A stretch of 64,000 nucleotides of DNA from Mesorhizobium sp. 1M-11 (GCF_001303895.1 NZ_LJSD01000076.1:47968-111967); one strand, 5' to 3'; positions 10,656 through 20,073 are shown, counted from the first letter of the stretch. Numbers and translations: made by a program. Notes: a model not told the origin generated them from the letters alone.

Positions 10656-10747
10656 GAGCGTTCCCGTTTTCACGGAAACGCTCCTGCTTTTTGTTTTTAT
10701 GCAGTTCCGGACGCAAAGGCGCTTCGCGCTTTTGTTGGAATTGCTCT
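10656..10747. repeat. Dispersed palindromic intergenic repeat, family A copy 1
   Basis: The segment shares a scaffold with 35892-35984 and 40393-40479: a GAGCGnTnCCGTTTTCACGGAAACGCTC-like hairpin (stated here as arms GAGCG... and ...CGCTC), a T-rich TTTGTTTT stretch, TTCCGGACG, a central CTTTT, and GGAATTGCTCT at the end. This copy differs in its middle (GGCGCTTCGCGC). It ends 16 bases before the aldolase start, so it lies in that gene's 5' untranslated region or promoter. Similar elements are common in rhizobial genomes. Confidence 0.75.
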
Positions 10748-10763
10748 GGAGAGGAAATCGCCG

Positions 10764-11537
10764 ATGTCCCTGAAAGCCCGCCTGGAAGCCGATGAAACGC
10801 TGTGCACCGCCTGGTCCGGGGTGCCGGATGCATTGACCGTCGAGATCGTCGCCAGGCAGGGGTTCGACGCGGTGACGCTCGACATGCAGCATGGCGGCCA
10901 CAACGAGGACAGTGTGCTGCGCTCGATCGCGCCGATTCAGTCCGTCGGCAAGCCGGCCTTGGTGCGCATTCCGGTCGGTCGTTTCGACATGGCCAGCCGC
11001 GCGCTGGATTTCGGCGCCGAGGCGGTGATCGCGCCGATGGTCAATTCGGTGGCTGACGCCAAGTCTTTCGCCGCGGCGATGAAATATCCGCCGCTTGGCG
11101 AACGTTCCTGGGGTCCGACCTATGCTTTTCCGCGCCATGGCAAGGGCACGCAGGCCGACTGGCTGAAGGAGAGCAATCAACGCACGCTGGCTTTCGCCAT
11201 GGTCGAGACGCGTGCGGCGCTCGCTGCATTGGACGGCATTCTCGAAACGCCCGGTATCGACGGCATTTTCGTCGGCCCCTCGGATTTCTCGATCGCCTGG
11301 AGCAATGGCGCGGTCGTGGACTCGACGCTCGAGGACATGATGGAGACCGTCGCGCTGATCGCCGAGCGCAGCCGCAAGGCGGGCAAGCATGCGGCGATCT
11401 ACGTTCTGGATGCAGGCCTCAGCGGACGTCTCGTCAAGATGGGCTACCGGCTTCTCGCCATGGGGTCCGAACAAGCACTGGTTGGGCTTGGTGCCAAGTC
11501 GCTGCTTGCGAGCGTGAAAGCGTCGATCGGTGAATAG
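10764..11537 (+). CDS. HpcH/HpaI family aldolase
   Basis: 257 aa with a GAGAGGAAA ribosome site just upstream. Class II pyruvate-type aldolases of this family cleave 2-keto-3-deoxy acids (for example 4-hydroxy-2-oxoheptanedioate or 2-keto-3-deoxy-L-rhamnonate). Visible motifs are the catalytic histidine in LDMQHGGHN, the arginine in LVRIPVGRFD, the metal-site region AEAVIAPMVNS, YPPLGERSWGP and GIFVGPSDFSIAW. The true substrate is not clear, and no sugar-acid catabolic genes are adjacent. It ends inside a large inverted-repeat region that it shares with the convergent hydrolase gene. Confidence 0.9.
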   Translation: MSLKARLEADETLCTAWSGVPDALTVEIVARQGFDAVTLDMQHGGHNEDSVLRSIAPIQSVGKPALVRIPVGRFDMASRALDFGAEAVIAPMVNSVADAKSFAAAMKYPPLGERSWGPTYAFPRHGKGTQADWLKESNQRTLAFAMVETRAALAALDGILETPGIDGIFVGPSDFSIAWSNGAVVDSTLEDMMETVALIAERSRKAGKHAAIYVLDAGLSGRLVKMGYRLLAMGSEQALVGLGAKSLLASVKASIGE

Positions 11538-11540
11538 TGA

Positions 11541-11597
11541 GTAGCGAGGTAGTGAGTAGTGATAGGCTAATCCACTCACTACTCACTACCTCGCTAC
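11541..11597. repeat. Perfect 22-bp inverted repeat between convergent genes
   Basis: Arms 11541-11562 and 11576-11597 are exact reverse complements, separated by a 13-base loop. Each arm is itself built of short GTAGTGAGTAGTGA-like repetitions. The left arm starts three bases after the aldolase stop codon; the right arm contains the stop codon (11594-11596) of the convergent hydrolase gene. It could serve as a terminator or RNA-stabilising hairpin in both directions, although no T-run follows. Its simple-sequence make-up differs from the other repeats here. Confidence 0.85.
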
Positions 11598-12142
11598 AAT
11601 CTCGACAGGAAATGCGCGAAGGTCATCGAGCCTTCCGGCCATGGGCCGTGACCGGATTCCGAATTGAGATGGCCGGTTTCGCCGGCGTCGATGAACAGCG
11701 AACCCCATGCACCGGCAAGGTCCTCCGCGATCTCGAAATCGCAGAACGGGTCGTTGCGGCTGGCGATCACCATTGAGGGGAATGGCAGCGGGTCGCGCGG
11801 GTAGGGGCCGAAGGTCATCAGGTGCTTGGGCTTGATCTTCGGATTGGCGACATCCGGCGGCGCCACGAAGAAACCACCGGCAATCGGCTTCTTGCACAGC
11901 GGCAACGCCTGGATCGCGGTCGGCACGCCGAGCGAATGCGCGACCAGCACGATCGGCTTGGTAGCCTCATTGACCGCTTCGGCGACGCGAGCCGTCCAGT
12001 CTTCGCGAACGGGTTTCGACCATTCTGCCTGTTCCACGCGCCGCGCGGTCGATAGTTTCGCCTCCCAGCGGCTCTGCCAGTGGTCAGGCCCCGAATTGGT
12101 GTAGCCGGGTACGATGAGGATGTCGGTGTCCTTGACTTTCAT
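11594..12142 (-). CDS. RBBP9/YdeN-type alpha/beta hydrolase
   Basis: 182 aa from the ATG at 12142. The N-terminus ILIVPGYTNSGPDHWQSRWE is the hallmark of the RBBP9/YdeN (DUF1234-like) serine hydrolase family. The nucleophile is the serine of VAHSLGV, the aspartate is in ASRNDPFCD and the histidine in ETGHLNSESG. Substrates of bacterial members are mostly unknown. Its last codon and stop lie in the 22-bp inverted repeat. Confidence 0.88.
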   Translation of the reverse strand: MKVKDTDILIVPGYTNSGPDHWQSRWEAKLSTARRVEQAEWSKPVREDWTARVAEAVNEATKPIVLVAHSLGVPTAIQALPLCKKPIAGGFFVAPPDVANPKIKPKHLMTFGPYPRDPLPFPSMVIASRNDPFCDFEIAEDLAGAWGSLFIDAGETGHLNSESGHGPWPEGSMTFAHFLSRL

Positions 12143-12300
12143 GGCTCCGATGTAGCGAGCGGCGTCGCCCGGCGCAATGGTGCGGCATCGTCGTCGCCAT
12201 GTGAACGACGTGTTCGATTTTTGCCGCCTTGTGTGAACGATGGAAATCTTCCATTTGCTTGGTGACACAATCACCGCCGCGTACCTTCGGAGATAGGATT

Positions 12301-13203
12301 TTGCGACTGACGCGACGTACAATGATGGGCGCAACCGGTGCGCTGGCTCTGGGAGCCATCACCGCTGCGGCTCGCTCGGAGACCAGGATGAGCACTTTGC
12401 CCTTTGCCGCCACCACACCGGTCAGCGTCGCTCGCGTAGGGTTGAAAGCCCGCGACGCCGACAGTCTCGCCGCGTATTACCGAACTGTCGTTGGTCTGGA
12501 AGAACTTGGCCGCGATGGAGAAACGATCACGCTGGGCGCGGCAGGCCGCCCACTCCTGGTGCTGGAGCGTGACCCGGCCGCCAAGCCGGATGATCCGCGC
12601 AGCGCCGGCCTGTTCCATACTGCGTTCCTTCTGCCCAGCCGCGCCGATCTCGGTCGCTGGATCAACCACGCCATCGAAAACAAGATCGCCGTGGAAGGCG
12701 CCTCCGACCATCTGGTCTCGGAAGCCGCCTATCTCACCGATCCGGAGGGCAACGGCATCGAGATCTATGCCGATCGTCCGCACGACACGTGGAAGTGGAA
12801 CGGGCCGACCGTCGAGATGGCGACGATGCGCATGGACATCCCCGGCGTGATCGGTTCCGTGCCCGCCGGCGATACCGGCTGGAAGGGCGCACCGGAAAAC
12901 ACAGTCGTCGGTCACGTCCATCTGCGGGTCGGCGATCCGAACGAGGCCGAGGCCTGGTGGAACACCGAATTCGGCTTCGATACGGTCACGAAATACGGCT
13001 CGCAGGCGGTATTCCTGTCGTCTGGCGGCTATCACCATCATATCGGTGCCAATACCTGGCAGAGCGCGGGCGCCGGCAAACGTGACGCCGGCCGTTCGGG
13101 ACTGTCCTGGGTCGAGATGCGCTCGTCGGAAGCCAAGGCGCCATCGACCTATGTCGATCCCTGGGGTACGGTGATCCGCGCAGTGCCCGGAGTTCCTGCA
13201 TGA
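12301..13203 (+). CDS. VOC family (glyoxalase/ring-cleavage dioxygenase-like) protein, possibly Tat-exported
   Basis: 300 aa if started at the TTG at 12301, which has GGAGATAGGATT upstream; alternatively 271 aa from the ATG at 12388, with GGAG seven bases before it. The longer form begins with a twin-arginine-like segment (LTRRTMMGATGALALGAI), so export is possible. Two betaalphabetabetabeta modules follow: one around VARVGLKARDADSLAAYYR to DPEGNGIEIYADRP, the other around GHVHLRVGDPNEAEAWWNTEFGF to YVDPWGTVIRA. This resembles catechol-2,3-dioxygenase CatE-like proteins. The start is unresolved. Confidence 0.75.
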   Translation: MRLTRRTMMGATGALALGAITAAARSETRMSTLPFAATTPVSVARVGLKARDADSLAAYYRTVVGLEELGRDGETITLGAAGRPLLVLERDPAAKPDDPRSAGLFHTAFLLPSRADLGRWINHAIENKIAVEGASDHLVSEAAYLTDPEGNGIEIYADRPHDTWKWNGPTVEMATMRMDIPGVIGSVPAGDTGWKGAPENTVVGHVHLRVGDPNEAEAWWNTEFGFDTVTKYGSQAVFLSSGGYHHHIGANTWQSAGAGKRDAGRSGLSWVEMRSSEAKAPSTYVDPWGTVIRAVPGVPA

Positions 13204-13220
13204 AGAGTTCCTGCATGAAA
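13191..13220. repeat. 15-bp tandem duplication at the VOC/GNAT junction
   Basis: AGTTCCTGCATGAAG (13191-13205) is followed directly by AGTTCCTGCATGAAA (13206-13220), 14 of 15 bases identical. The first copy contains the VOC stop codon and the second ends at the first base of the GNAT start codon. It looks like a recent slippage duplication. Confidence 0.8.
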
Positions 13221-13714
13221 TGCTGATCCGGTCGGAAATGCCCGCTGATCACGACGCGATCCATGAGCTTACATGGACTGCGTTCAAGCCTATAGCCTAC
13301 AGCGACGACACGGAGGCCGATATCATCCGTGCGTTACGCGCGGACGGCGACCTGGCGATATCGCTGGTTGCTGAGGATGGTGGTGAGATCGTCGGCCACG
13401 TGGCGTTTTCGCCTGTTACGATCGACGGCGTCCACGACAACTGGTTCGGGCTCGGCCCGATATCGGTCAAACCCGGCAGGCAGCGCCAGGGCATCGGCAA
13501 GGCGTTGATTGCTGCCGGATTGAAGCTGCTGGATGAGCGGGGTGCCAGCGGATGCGCGCTGATTGGAAATCCTGACGTGTATGGCCATGCGGGCTTCGTG
13601 AGCGACGGACAACTGACATATCTGGGTGTCGATACCAAATATGTGCAGCGGCTCGTTCTGCGCGGCCCCGTGCCACGCGGTACGCTCAGGTTTGCTCGAG
13701 CTTTCGGAAGCTAG
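13220..13714 (+). CDS. GNAT family N-acetyltransferase
   Basis: 164 aa with the acetyl-CoA binding motif A in GPISVKPGRQRQGIGKALI and motif B-like DERGASGCALIG..DVYGHAGF, matching the YhbS-type GNAT group (predicted N-acetyltransferases with the closing YLGVDTKYVQRLVL). The acceptor is unknown. The start ATG at 13220 lies 16 bases after the VOC stop within a small tandem duplication; no strong ribosome site is visible, so translation may depend on coupling to the gene before it. Confidence 0.85.
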   Translation: MLIRSEMPADHDAIHELTWTAFKPIAYSDDTEADIIRALRADGDLAISLVAEDGGEIVGHVAFSPVTIDGVHDNWFGLGPISVKPGRQRQGIGKALIAAGLKLLDERGASGCALIGNPDVYGHAGFVSDGQLTYLGVDTKYVQRLVLRGPVPRGTLRFARAFGS

Positions 13715-13770
13715 GTTCCCAGTCGGGGGCAGCCAGTCTTCCTGTGGCCCCCAGGGGCGGCCTGATTTAG

Positions 13771-14505
13771 TCAGCTATCGATGGCGTCGGCAGCGAAGCC
13801 GGTCGCAAGCCCATGCGCCCAATTGGCGAAGCCGCTGGCTTCCGCACGGCGCGCAGCCTCTGCCCAGTCATAATCGATGGCGCGCAGCTCGAACGACCAC
13901 CTGCCGTTCTGGCGCGTGGCGATCGCATAGCGGGCATGCGGGCTGCCGGTCGCGGTAAGGCCAGGAAACGCCTGCACGCCGATGCTGCCCGGATTGAGGA
14001 CTGTCTGGCGTTCAGAGACGAAGACGACGCGTGGCGTGTGTGAGTGGCCGCACAGCACGAGTTCCGCCGTGACATTGCCGAGCTTGCGCCGAACTTCTCT
14101 TTCCGTGGACGGGAAGAAGTGGTTGCCGCCGTCGTCCTCGACCAGGAATATTTCATCGCTCGACGGGCTGCCGTGGCAAAGGAAGATTTCCGACTCCAGG
14201 CTGATCGTGGCGGGCAATTCTCCAATCCATTCCTTCGCGGTTTTGGAAAGGTGCCTATAGACAAAGGCGTCAGGCTCACCAAGTTCGGCCACCGGTGTTT
14301 CGGCGAGTATCCGATCATGATTGCCGCGCACGGTCGGCCAGCCTTGGGCGACCAGATATTGCGCGGTCTCCTCCGGCCAGAGCGGGCCGGACAGGCAGTC
14401 GCCCAGATTGACGATCAGGTCGGGCGCGGCTGCCTTGATTTCACGATGCACCGCTTCCAGCGCGCGCAGATTGCCGTGGATATCGGAAATGACCGCCAGC
14501 CGCAT
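13771..14505 (-). CDS. Metallophosphoesterase (YfcE/MPP superfamily)
   Basis: 244 aa. The calcineurin-like metal-binding motifs are complete: SDIHGN near the N-terminus, NLGDCLSGP, RGNHDRI and CGHSHTPR, ending with a family-typical NPGSIG. It is probably a cytosolic phosphodiesterase or phosphatase of the YfcE-like type; the substrate is unknown. It starts six bases after purB ends, so it is very likely co-transcribed with purB. Confidence 0.9.
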   Translation of the reverse strand: MRLAVISDIHGNLRALEAVHREIKAAAPDLIVNLGDCLSGPLWPEETAQYLVAQGWPTVRGNHDRILAETPVAELGEPDAFVYRHLSKTAKEWIGELPATISLESEIFLCHGSPSSDEIFLVEDDGGNHFFPSTEREVRRKLGNVTAELVLCGHSHTPRVVFVSERQTVLNPGSIGVQAFPGLTATGSPHARYAIATRQNGRWSFELRAIDYDWAEAARRAEASGFANWAHGLATGFAADAIDS

Positions 14506-14510
14506 GAACG

Positions 14511-15812
<1,302 letters not shown>

Positions 15813-15873
15813 CGGTCCGTCCTGATGTCTCGGGAAAACTTACGCCGCGTCCTAACAGAGCGGGAGAAAATGC

Positions 15874-16410
15874 TCAACGCGGCTGACGGACAAACCACAG
15901 CGCAGCGGCAAACAGCGCGACGAAGCCGAGTGGAAAATAAAAGCGAATGCCGAGAATGGCGAACTGGTAGAGAGCGCCGGCACTGGTGAAGGCGAATTGG
16001 AAGAACCAGCGCACGCTGAAAGGGGGGCCGTGCCATTCGGCATAGTAGGAGCGGTATTGCAGTGCGTAGAGCCCGCCGGTGAAGGCGATCGTCGCCGCGA
16101 TGAGGCAGGCCAGAAAGGCAGCGAACGCGACTTCGCCTGATCGACCGAGGGCAATGAGCCGCGCCGTGTACAAGCCAAGCGGAAAGGCAAGCGCTCCTCC
16201 GGCGGTGAATAGCAGCACGACTGCCACGATGCCGCCGGGCGTCTGCCAGTCGGCAATCAACAGCCTGGCATAGGCGCTGGCACCCATTGAAAGAGCCCAG
16301 GCGAAGGTGCCGAGAAGGGCCGTATGCAATGCAGGGAGAGCCAGACGCAGGCGCGTCGCTGTTGCCCCGCCGGCGCGGACTGTCGAAGCTGGTGAAGCGG
16401 AGGCCGTCAC
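15874..16410 (-). CDS. Integral membrane protein of unknown function
   Basis: 178 aa with four clear hydrophobic segments (about residues 28-50, 60-82, 95-117 and 150-172). The C-terminus ends shortly after the last helix with RQPR. No domain is recognised. Its start overlaps the end of the DUF2259 gene by four bases (ATGA), so the two are translationally coupled, which suggests a shared role at the membrane or in the periplasm. Confidence 0.7.
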   Translation of the reverse strand: MTASASPASTVRAGGATATRLRLALPALHTALLGTFAWALSMGASAYARLLIADWQTPGGIVAVVLLFTAGGALAFPLGLYTARLIALGRSGEVAFAAFLACLIAATIAFTGGLYALQYRSYYAEWHGPPFSVRWFFQFAFTSAGALYQFAILGIRFYFPLGFVALFAAALWFVRQPR

Positions 16411-17132
16411 AGCCGCCCGGTCACCGCGATCCAGCGATAGTCCGGACCTTCAAAACCGTAACCGCGTGTCCAGATCAGTACGGCGTAGGCCGACAGGCTG
16501 TCGCCAGCGTAGGTCTGCACCGCTCCAATGCCATAGCCATTGGGGCAGCCGCGGCTTTTCGGGATGGATTTGTCTTCATGCAGCAGCTTCGTCGTGCCGT
16601 TGGGGCTCGCTTCGATGCGCAGGAGACGAAAACCCTTGGTCTCGCCCTGGCTGGCGCAGACATCGTCACCACTCAGCGCGAACTCGTTCAGCCTGAACTC
16701 CAGCGCTTCGTCGATCGCCGGAAAGACCGGGCGTGGATTGACGACCATGCGCTGTGGATCGGCTGAGAGCTCGGTCGCCGGATTGCTGCCGGCCGTGAAG
16801 CCTGGATTGGCGTCAAGTTCGGCCTGCTTGACGATGGCTTCGCCTTGTTCGCGGGCCTTGCTGCGGGCCGCTTGCAACGTGGCGGCTTCGTCATCGAGCC
16901 GCACACGCACCGGCGTGCCTTTGACGAACGTATCGGTCGCCGTATCGATGTAGTAGCGGTTGGCATAGGGAAAACCGGAGCCATCCTGGACGCCATATTC
17001 TTCGAAGGCGAAGACACCGCCGCTCTTGCTGAAACCGAGGATTTGCAGTTGTGCGATATCGCCGGCCCATACGCCGCCCGCCGCGATGCACAGCGCGCTT
17101 GTCAAAGCTGTCAGTTTCACCAGCCGCATCAT
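16407..17132 (-). CDS. Predicted secreted protein, DUF2259 family
   Basis: 241 aa with a signal peptide (LTALTSALCIAAGGVWAGD) and a mature part beginning IAQLQILGFSKSGGVFAFEEYG, which matches the DUF2259 group of predicted secreted proteins in rhizobia; GVQDGSGFPYANRYYID and the closing YAVLIWTRGYGFEGPDYRWIAV fit. Two cysteine pairs may form disulfides. Function unknown. It precedes and overlaps the four-helix membrane protein gene. Confidence 0.75.
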   Translation of the reverse strand: MMRLVKLTALTSALCIAAGGVWAGDIAQLQILGFSKSGGVFAFEEYGVQDGSGFPYANRYYIDTATDTFVKGTPVRVRLDDEAATLQAARSKAREQGEAIVKQAELDANPGFTAGSNPATELSADPQRMVVNPRPVFPAIDEALEFRLNEFALSGDDVCASQGETKGFRLLRIEASPNGTTKLLHEDKSIPKSRGCPNGYGIGAVQTYAGDSLSAYAVLIWTRGYGFEGPDYRWIAVTGRL

Positions 17133-17187
17133 TCGCCCCCTCTCGAATTCCTCTGCCTAATATGCCCGCTAACTCGCTTCTGTGCAC

Positions 17188-18198
17188 TCAGCCTTTCAGC
17201 GAAGACCAGGTGGGAAAAAGATCGCTTTCCGACGGCGTGGCTTCGAAGACGGCGCGAGCGATCGCCCGCGCCATGGTGGCGCCCGCAGCCGCATAAAGGT
17301 CTATGGCCTCGACCGGCGAGGGTACGATACCGCTCTCGCCTGTCGCCAGGCCGAACACGAGGTCTCCATCCACCGGCGTATGTGTCGGCCAGATGGCACG
17401 CGTGAAGCCGTCATGCGCCGCGATCGCCAGCCGCTTGGCCGCGGCCTTGGTCAGCACCGCATCCGTTGCAATGATTGCGATGGTGGTGTTGGCGCCAACC
17501 GGATTGTCGCGGAATTTCAGCCGGATATGTCGGCTGTCTTCGGGGAGAGGGGAAGGATAGCCCAGCCCTCCAAACTCATCGCCGATCTCGAAGGGAGCTG
17601 CCCAGAAATGCCGGCTACGGCCGACGGTCACCGAACCGGTCGAGTTGGCGGCGACCAGCGCGCCGACCGTGATGCCGTTGTCCAACACAGTCGAAGCGGA
17701 GCCGAGCCCACCCTTGATCCCCGAAGTCGTTGCGCCGATGCCGGCGCCGGCACTACCGATTTCGAAATCTACCGAAGCGGCACTCGTGGCTTCGTACCCA
17801 AATTCGCGATAGGGCGGATAACGCCCCCAATTCTTGTCGCCATTGTTCGGAAGGTCGAACAGAATGGCTGCCGGCACGATCGGAACGCGAAAGCCGGCCA
17901 CCTCGAAGCCGATGCCGTGTTCGCGCAGCGCCGCCTGCGCGCCGGAGGCGGCGTCGAGGCCGAAGGCGGAGCCGCCCGAAAGCACCAGCGCGTTGATGGT
18001 TTCGACCGAATTGTGCGGCTCGAGCAGGTCGGTCTCGCGCGTGCCCGGCGCGCCTCCCAGCACCTGCACCCCGGCCACAGCCGGCCTGTCGCAAACCAGA
18101 ACGGTGGTCCCCGATTTCAGCTTCGCGTCTCCGGCATTGCCGACACGCAGGCCAGTGACGTCGGTGATCAGATTGCGTTGGCCAGTACGGAACATCAT
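17188..18198 (-). CDS. P1 family peptidase (DmpA/beta-aminopeptidase type, MEROPS S58-like)
   Basis: 336 aa. The start NLITDVTGLRVGNA, then VQVLGGAPGTRETDLL, NALVLSGGSAFGLDAASG and TSGIKGGLGSAS are characteristic of the P1 peptidase family, N-terminal nucleophile enzymes that mature by self-cleavage and release N-terminal residues, including beta-amino acids in some members. The serine in the GGLGSAS region is near the expected self-processing site; I cannot place it exactly. It has no export signal. Its start overlaps the end of the binding-protein gene by four bases, implying coupled expression with a transporter component. Confidence 0.88.
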   Translation of the reverse strand: MMFRTGQRNLITDVTGLRVGNAGDAKLKSGTTVLVCDRPAVAGVQVLGGAPGTRETDLLEPHNSVETINALVLSGGSAFGLDAASGAQAALREHGIGFEVAGFRVPIVPAAILFDLPNNGDKNWGRYPPYREFGYEATSAASVDFEIGSAGAGIGATTSGIKGGLGSASTVLDNGITVGALVAANSTGSVTVGRSRHFWAAPFEIGDEFGGLGYPSPLPEDSRHIRLKFRDNPVGANTTIAIIATDAVLTKAAAKRLAIAAHDGFTRAIWPTHTPVDGDLVFGLATGESGIVPSPVEAIDLYAAAGATMARAIARAVFEATPSESDLFPTWSSLKG

Positions 18199-19280
18199 TG
18201 CTCCTCGAGAGGCATGAAGCGTGTGCCGTCAAAGCGGAAGGCGCGATAGGGATTCTGGGTCAGGTCACCCTTGGCGTCGAAGGTGATCGGGCCGATGGAC
18301 GTCGTGAAGATCCGCGCAGACAATATTGTCGCCATTGGCTTCCCGTCGGCTGCGGCCGCCTTCTTGGCTGTGTCCGCGATCTCGACCGCGGCAAAGGCAG
18401 GCAGCGCGTAACCCTCGGGGAGGATCTTGCCGACGGAAAAGAGGTCAAGCGTCCTCTTGTCCGCGACATCTGCCCATTCCGGCATGGCGATCATCAGCGT
18501 GCCTGCGGCGTAAGGTACGTCGTTTCCGGCTCCGCGCAACGCTTCGCCACCGGCAAACACCATCTCGGAGCCTAATTTGGCCGCATCGCGCGCCATGATG
18601 GCAACGTCGCGGCCATCGCCGCCGACAAAGACGGCATCGGCACCGGCTTTGCTGAGACGTCCAATCAAGCCGACCTGGTTGTCGAGCTCAGGGCGGAACG
18701 TGTCCGTGAACACCGGTTTCAGCGCCGCTTGCTGGGTTGTCGCGCGAACCGCCTCGGCCAGTTCCCGCCCGTAAATGGTGCCGTCATCCACAACGGCAAA
18801 GGATACGTCGCGCCACAACTTGGACAGGATTGTGCCCGCGGCATCACGTTCTGCATCTCCGCGCGGACCGAGCCGGAACACCGGCCAGCCGGTCTTGGCC
18901 CGCCGGTCGGTGAGACCCTCGGTGCGTACGCCAAGTGTGATGACCGGGATGCCGGCTTGTTTGAGGATCGGCATCGCTGCCTCGATTGCCTCCGTGCAGA
19001 GGAAGCCGACAACGGCGTCGACCTTGGCCGACACGAATTGCGTGGCGGCCGCAGCACCGCCTTCCGCGCTGCATTTATCGTCGACAACGACGGTTTCAGC
19101 GTCAAGGGCGCCGGCGCTCAGCCTCGCGCCATATTCGATCTGCTTGCCGAGGATCGTGGAAGGGCCGGATAGCGGCGCCGCGACGCCGATATTGAGTGGT
19201 GCGGCAGCGGCGCCACCGGTCAGGATCAGCCCTCCGATCAGGCCCCCAATTTGGGCTATGAGTGCGTGCGGCAGTCGCAT
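18195..19280 (-). CDS. ABC transporter substrate-binding protein, branched-chain amino acid (LivK) type
   Basis: 361 aa with a signal peptide (about residues 1-27, ending GGAAAAP). The type I periplasmic-binding fold of the Leu/Ile/Val family is visible: NIGVAAPLSGPSTILGKQ, GVVGFLCTEAIEAAMPIL-like segment and AVVDDGTIYGRELAEAVR. No permease or ATPase gene of this transporter is adjacent. It is translationally coupled to the P1 peptidase, so its ligand may be a peptide or amino-acid derivative. It is divergent from the flavin reductase gene, with a palindromic repeat in between. Confidence 0.87.
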   Translation of the reverse strand: MRLPHALIAQIGGLIGGLILTGGAAAAPLNIGVAAPLSGPSTILGKQIEYGARLSAGALDAETVVVDDKCSAEGGAAAATQFVSAKVDAVVGFLCTEAIEAAMPILKQAGIPVITLGVRTEGLTDRRAKTGWPVFRLGPRGDAERDAAGTILSKLWRDVSFAVVDDGTIYGRELAEAVRATTQQAALKPVFTDTFRPELDNQVGLIGRLSKAGADAVFVGGDGRDVAIMARDAAKLGSEMVFAGGEALRGAGNDVPYAAGTLMIAMPEWADVADKRTLDLFSVGKILPEGYALPAFAAVEIADTAKKAAAADGKPMATILSARIFTTSIGPITFDAKGDLTQNPYRAFRFDGTRFMPLEEQ

Positions 19281-19333
19281 ACCGGTAAACTGTCTCCCCC
19301 ATCGGTTTCCGAACCGGTTTCGATCCAGACCGA

Positions 19334-19430
19334 GAGCATGATCCCGAAAAGCGGATACCGGTTAAAAGATCATGCTCCAACAAAGAGTTAGATCAGGATG
19401 ACGATTCAACCAAACGTCATCCTGATCTAA
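19334..19430. repeat. Dispersed palindromic intergenic repeat, family C
   Basis: Two hairpins in tandem: GAGCATGATC (19334-19343) pairs with GATCATGCTC (19368-19377), and TTAGATCAGGATGACG (19388-19403) pairs perfectly with 19415-19430 (16 bp, 11-base loop). The layout GAGCATGATCCCGAAAAG...ACCGG...GATCATGCTC is a familiar rhizobial intergenic mosaic element. It sits in the divergent interval between the binding-protein and flavin-reductase genes. Confidence 0.85.
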
Positions 19431-19530
19431 CGGCTGCCAGGTCTTGGTGCAACACGGCAATTTCGGTGGCTGCATCAACCACTTCGCTTGTGGTGCGCGG
19501 GATACGGCCATATATAGCGGTAGGGGTTTG

Positions 19531-20049
19531 GTGTCTGGAAAATCGCCCGTGTTGATGAAGAATGATGTCGAGCCGCAGGCCTATCGCGACGCGATGAGCC
19601 ATTTTGCCGGCCATGTTCACGTGATTACCACCGACGGCGTCGCAGGCAAACGCGGCGCAACCGTCATTGCTGCCTGTTCGGTGTCGGACACGCCGCCGAT
19701 GGTGCTGGTATGTCTCAATCGGGTTAATCCGAAGAACGAGGCATTCATCCAGAACGGCAATTTCGCGCTGAATACGCTGTCTTCGCATCACCAGTCCTTG
19801 TCGGCTGGCTTTTCGGGCATAACGGGTCTGTCGGTCGAGGAGCGTTTCGCTCTCGGGCAGTGGGACACGATCTCGACAGGTGCTCCGACCTTGTCCGACG
19901 CGCTTGCGGTTTTCGACTGCGAACTCTTCGATACCAAGGACTTGGCAACCCATCGTGTGCTTTTTGGCAAGGTGACAGGCTTGCGCATCGGCGATAATTT
20001 GAAGCCGCTGATCTACCACGATCGCGGCTACCGCATCCTGCAGGACTAG
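19531..20049 (+). CDS. Flavin reductase family protein (FMN-binding split barrel)
   Basis: 172 aa from the GTG at 19531, preceded by TAGGGG; an ATG at 19555 is the alternative. The sequence matches HpaC/NTAB-type NAD(P)H:flavin oxidoreductases: YRDAMSHFAGHVHVITTDG, the GATVIAACSVSDTPPMVLVCLN core, FALNTLSS, and the closing PLIYHDRGYRIL. Such enzymes supply reduced flavin to monooxygenases. No partner oxygenase is adjacent. It lies 24 bases before the MoxR gene and may be the first gene of the maturation operon. Confidence 0.87.
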   Translation: MSGKSPVLMKNDVEPQAYRDAMSHFAGHVHVITTDGVAGKRGATVIAACSVSDTPPMVLVCLNRVNPKNEAFIQNGNFALNTLSSHHQSLSAGFSGITGLSVEERFALGQWDTISTGAPTLSDALAVFDCELFDTKDLATHRVLFGKVTGLRIGDNLKPLIYHDRGYRILQD

Positions 20050-20073
20050 GCCGCGGGCATTCACGGAGCCAGA

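Noticed and set aside
13725..13752. GGGGGC...GCCCCC hairpin between GNAT and metallophosphoesterase genes
   Set aside because: Only 6 bp with a 16-base loop and no T-run, too weak to call a terminator.
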